Below, in pieces: positions 62,204 to 64,000 of a stretch of 64,000 bases of DNA (position 1 is the first letter of the stretch; each line of letters opens with the position of its first letter). Source of the stretch: Nocardioides luti (lineage in GTDB: Bacteria > Actinomycetota > Actinomycetes > Propionibacteriales > Nocardioidaceae). The stretch is taken from NCBI RefSeq assembly GCF_014212315.1, contig NZ_JACKXE010000001.1, positions 3,348,001 to 3,412,000 of the forward strand, given 5' to 3'. The notes under the pieces are model-generated. The model was not told where the DNA came from. It ran no database searches and saw only the letters and a list, made by a program, of their open reading frames with translations. The translations under genes and the position numbers were made by a program.

Positions 62204-63193
62204 TCAGATCAGGCCGAGCTCCGTGACCGCGGCGCGCTCGTCGGCGAGCTCGGCGGTCGAGGCGTCGATCCGGGCACGCGAGAAGTCGTCGATCTCGAGA
62301 CCCTGGACGATCTCCCAGTTGCCGTCCTTCGTGGTGACGGGGAACGACGAGATGAGGCCCTCGGGCACGCCGTAGGAGCCGTCGGAGACGACCGCCATCG
62401 AGACCCAGTCGTTCTCGGCGCTGCCGTGCAGCCAGTCGCGGGCGGCGTCGACGGTGGCGGACGCGGCCGAGGCGGCCGAGGACGAGCCCCGGGCCTCGAT
62501 GATCGCGGCGCCGCGCTTGGCGACGGTCGGGATGAAGGTGTTCTCGAGCCAGTCCTGGTCGCCGACGGCCTCGGCGGCGTTCTGGCCCTTGACCTCGGCG
62601 TGGAAGAGGTCGGGGTACTGCGTGGCGGAGTGGTTGCCCCAGATCGTCATCTTCTTGATGTCGGTGACCGAGGCGCCGGTCTTCGCGGCCAGCTGCGAGA
62701 TCGCGCGGTTGTGGTCGAGGCGGGTCAGCGCCGAGAACCGCTCCTGCGGGATGTCAGGGGCGTTCGTCATGGCGATGAGCGCGTTGGTGTTGGCCGGGTT
62801 GCCGGTGACACCGATGCGGACGTCGTCGGCGGCCACGTTGTTGAGGGCCTTGCCCTGGGCGGTGAAGATCGCGCCGTTGGCGGAGAGCAGGTCGCCGCGC
62901 TCCATGCCGGGGCCGCGCGGGCGGGCGCCGACGAGCAGGGCGAGGTTGACGCCGTCGAAGATCTTCTCGGCGTCGTCGCCGATCTCGACACCGGCGAGGG
63001 TCGGGAACGCGCAGTCGTCCAGCTCCATCACGACGCCCTCGAGCGCCTTGAGGGCCGGGGTGATCTCCAGCAGGCGCAGCTCGATGGGACGGTCCGGCCC
63101 GAGCAGCGAACCGCTCGCGAGACGGAAGAGCAGGCTGTAACCGATCTGGCCGGCTGCGCCGGTGACGGCCACCTTGAGGGGCGTTTGGCTCAC
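62204..63193 (-). CDS. mdh: malate dehydrogenase
   Basis: 329 residues; interconverts malate and oxaloacetate in the TCA cycle. The NAD motif TGAAGQIGY is at the N-terminus, [20 protein letters not shown] follows, the substrate loop is [15 protein letters not shown], and catalytic D160 and H188 lie in TRLDHNRA and [11 protein letters not shown]. This is the typical dimeric actinobacterial type. It is convergent with folD-DUF3017. Confidence 0.97.
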   Translation of the reverse strand: MSQTPLKVAVTGAAGQIGYSLLFRLASGSLLGPDRPIELRLLEITPALKALEGVVMELDDCAFPTLAGVEIGDDAEKIFDGVNLALLVGARPRGPGMERGDLLSANGAIFTAQGKALNNVAADDVRIGVTGNPANTNALIAMTNAPDIPQERFSALTRLDHNRAISQLAAKTGASVTDIKKMTIWGNHSATQYPDLFHAEVKGQNAAEAVGDQDWLENTFIPTVAKRGAAIIEARGSSSAASAASATVDAARDWLHGSAENDWVSMAVVSDGSYGVPEGLISSFPVTTKDGNWEIVQGLEIDDFSRARIDASTAELADERAAVTELGLI

Positions 63194-63328
63194 GACGACT
63201 CCTTGTCGACTTGGCAGCCCGGAGACGGGCCTGGATGCATGGTCCGAGCGCCGACGCTAGCAGCGCTCAGGCGGGCTGGCGACGGAGGGTTGTGCGGCCG
63301 TCGACCGCCCGTGCGCCATGCTGGCGCC

Positions 63329-64000
63329 ATGCGACGGACCCGGCTCGCGGCCCTCACCGCCGTCCTGACGGCCTCCCTGGCCCTCGTCGGCTGCGGCGGG
63401 GAGCCGCCGACGATCGCCCCGAGCGGCGTCGACGAGCTCGTGATCCCGACCCCGTCGCCCGACCCGGCGGACTTCACCACCACGATCGACAACCGGTGGC
63501 TCCCGCTCGAGCCCGGGACGGTGCGGACCTACGAGGTCACCGGGGACGGGGCGGGGAAGCAGACCGAGACCGTCACCGTCACCGACGACACCCGCGTCGT
63601 CGCCGGGGTCACCACGGTGGTGGTGCACGACGTGCTGACCGACGCCCGCGGCAAGGTCGTCGAGGACACCTACGACTGGTTCGCGCAGGACGACGACGGC
63701 AACGTCTGGTACTTCGGCGAGGACACCACGGAGTACGGCGACGGGAAGCCCAGCACGGAGGGGTCCTGGGAGGCCGGCGTCGACGGGGCGGAGGCCGGCC
63801 TGGTGATGGCGGCCCGCCCGCGGATCGGCGACGGCTACGCCCAGGAGCACCTCGCCGGGGTGGCGGAGGACCGCGCGGAGGTGCTGTCGCTCACGGAGCG
63901 GCGAGCCGTCCCCGCGGGCGTCTTCGGCGACCTGGTCGAGACCGAGGACACCACCCCGCTCGAGCCCGGGCTGGTCGAGCGCAAGTTCTACGCCGAGGGT
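63329..64000 (+). CDS. lipoprotein of unknown function (truncated by the window end)
   Basis: An open frame of 224 codons with no stop before the window ends. The signal peptide MRRTRLAALTAVLTASLALVGC has a clean LVGC lipobox (Cys22). The exported part contains TTIDNRWLPLEPGTVRTYEV and TYDWFAQDDDGNVWYFGE, which I recall from uncharacterised actinobacterial lipoproteins. An ATG at 63318 is out of frame. Function unknown. Confidence 0.75.
   Translation, partial: MRRTRLAALTAVLTASLALVGCGGEPPTIAPSGVDELVIPTPSPDPADFTTTIDNRWLPLEPGTVRTYEVTGDGAGKQTETVTVTDDTRVVAGVTTVVVHDVLTDARGKVVEDTYDWFAQDDDGNVWYFGEDTTEYGDGKPSTEGSWEAGVDGAEAGLVMAARPRIGDGYAQEHLAGVAEDRAEVLSLTERRAVPAGVFGDLVETEDTTPLEPGLVERKFYAEG

Overview
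The window is chromosomal DNA from a very GC-rich actinobacterium, most likely a Nocardioides-type member of the Propionibacteriales. Pointers are strong G/C third-position bias, frequent GTG/TTG starts, ATGA stop-start overlaps, likely leaderless promoters, an F420 biosynthesis gene (fbiC), a ChoD-like GMC oxidase, DUF222/HNH genes, and the actinobacterial block sucC-sucD ... DUF6350-purN-purH-folD-DUF3017-mdh. It is mostly housekeeping plus catabolic and regulatory genes. I see no prophage, IS transposase, CRISPR array, rRNA or tRNA.

Layout. 1-8.6 kb: end of a GH3 enzyme, glpD, an overlapping aldehyde dehydrogenase/GMC oxidase pair, guaA with a VOC protein, and a 48-residue GPGG membrane protein. 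8.7-17.2 kb: a xylose divergon (xylFGH plus a ROK repressor leftward, xylAB rightward) followed by an alditol oxidase. 17.3-25.7 kb: Ser/Thr kinase, fbiC, MMPL transporter, acyl-CoA synthetase. 25.7-28.9 kb: accessory stretch with an exported orphan, a DUF222/HNH protein, and a TerD gene between two palindromic repeat arrays. 28.9-32.9 kb: acyl-CoA dehydrogenase, divergent MerR regulator, and a DUF2236 oxygenase/F420-dependent oxidoreductase operon; shared palindromes suggest one regulon. 32.9-37.9 kb: heterodimeric ABC exporter with one degenerate ATP site, a lipoprotein, DUF6328. 37.9-45.6 kb: YbaK-like deacylase, GDPD, a LiaFSR-like PspC module, a nickel/cobalt permease, XdhC-like protein. 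45.7-50.7 kb: pcrA carrying an in-frame repeat element, an orphan exported protein, repeat-rich DNA, an M23 peptidase and a B12-binding protein. 50.8-64 kb: sucCD, an ECF sigma/membrane-protein pair, a membrane-tethered sigma-like protein, then DUF6350, purN, purH (with a ZTP riboswitch), folD, DUF3017, mdh and a truncated lipoprotein.

How the parts fit. XylFGH imports a pentose, XylA and XylB convert it to xylulose-5-phosphate, and the ROK protein likely senses the sugar; the alditol oxidase may handle xylitol. FbiC supplies the F420 chromophore that the LLM oxidoreductase at 31.8-32.8 kb probably uses. PurN, FolD and PurH share the one-carbon/purine pathway, and the riboswitch links purH to folate status. 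SucCD and Mdh belong to the TCA cycle. The features most worth follow-up are the TGACAG-N5-CTGTCA regulon, the sigma-like fusion, the complementary lesions in the ABC pair, and repeat elements that have become protein sequence in pcrA and fbiC.
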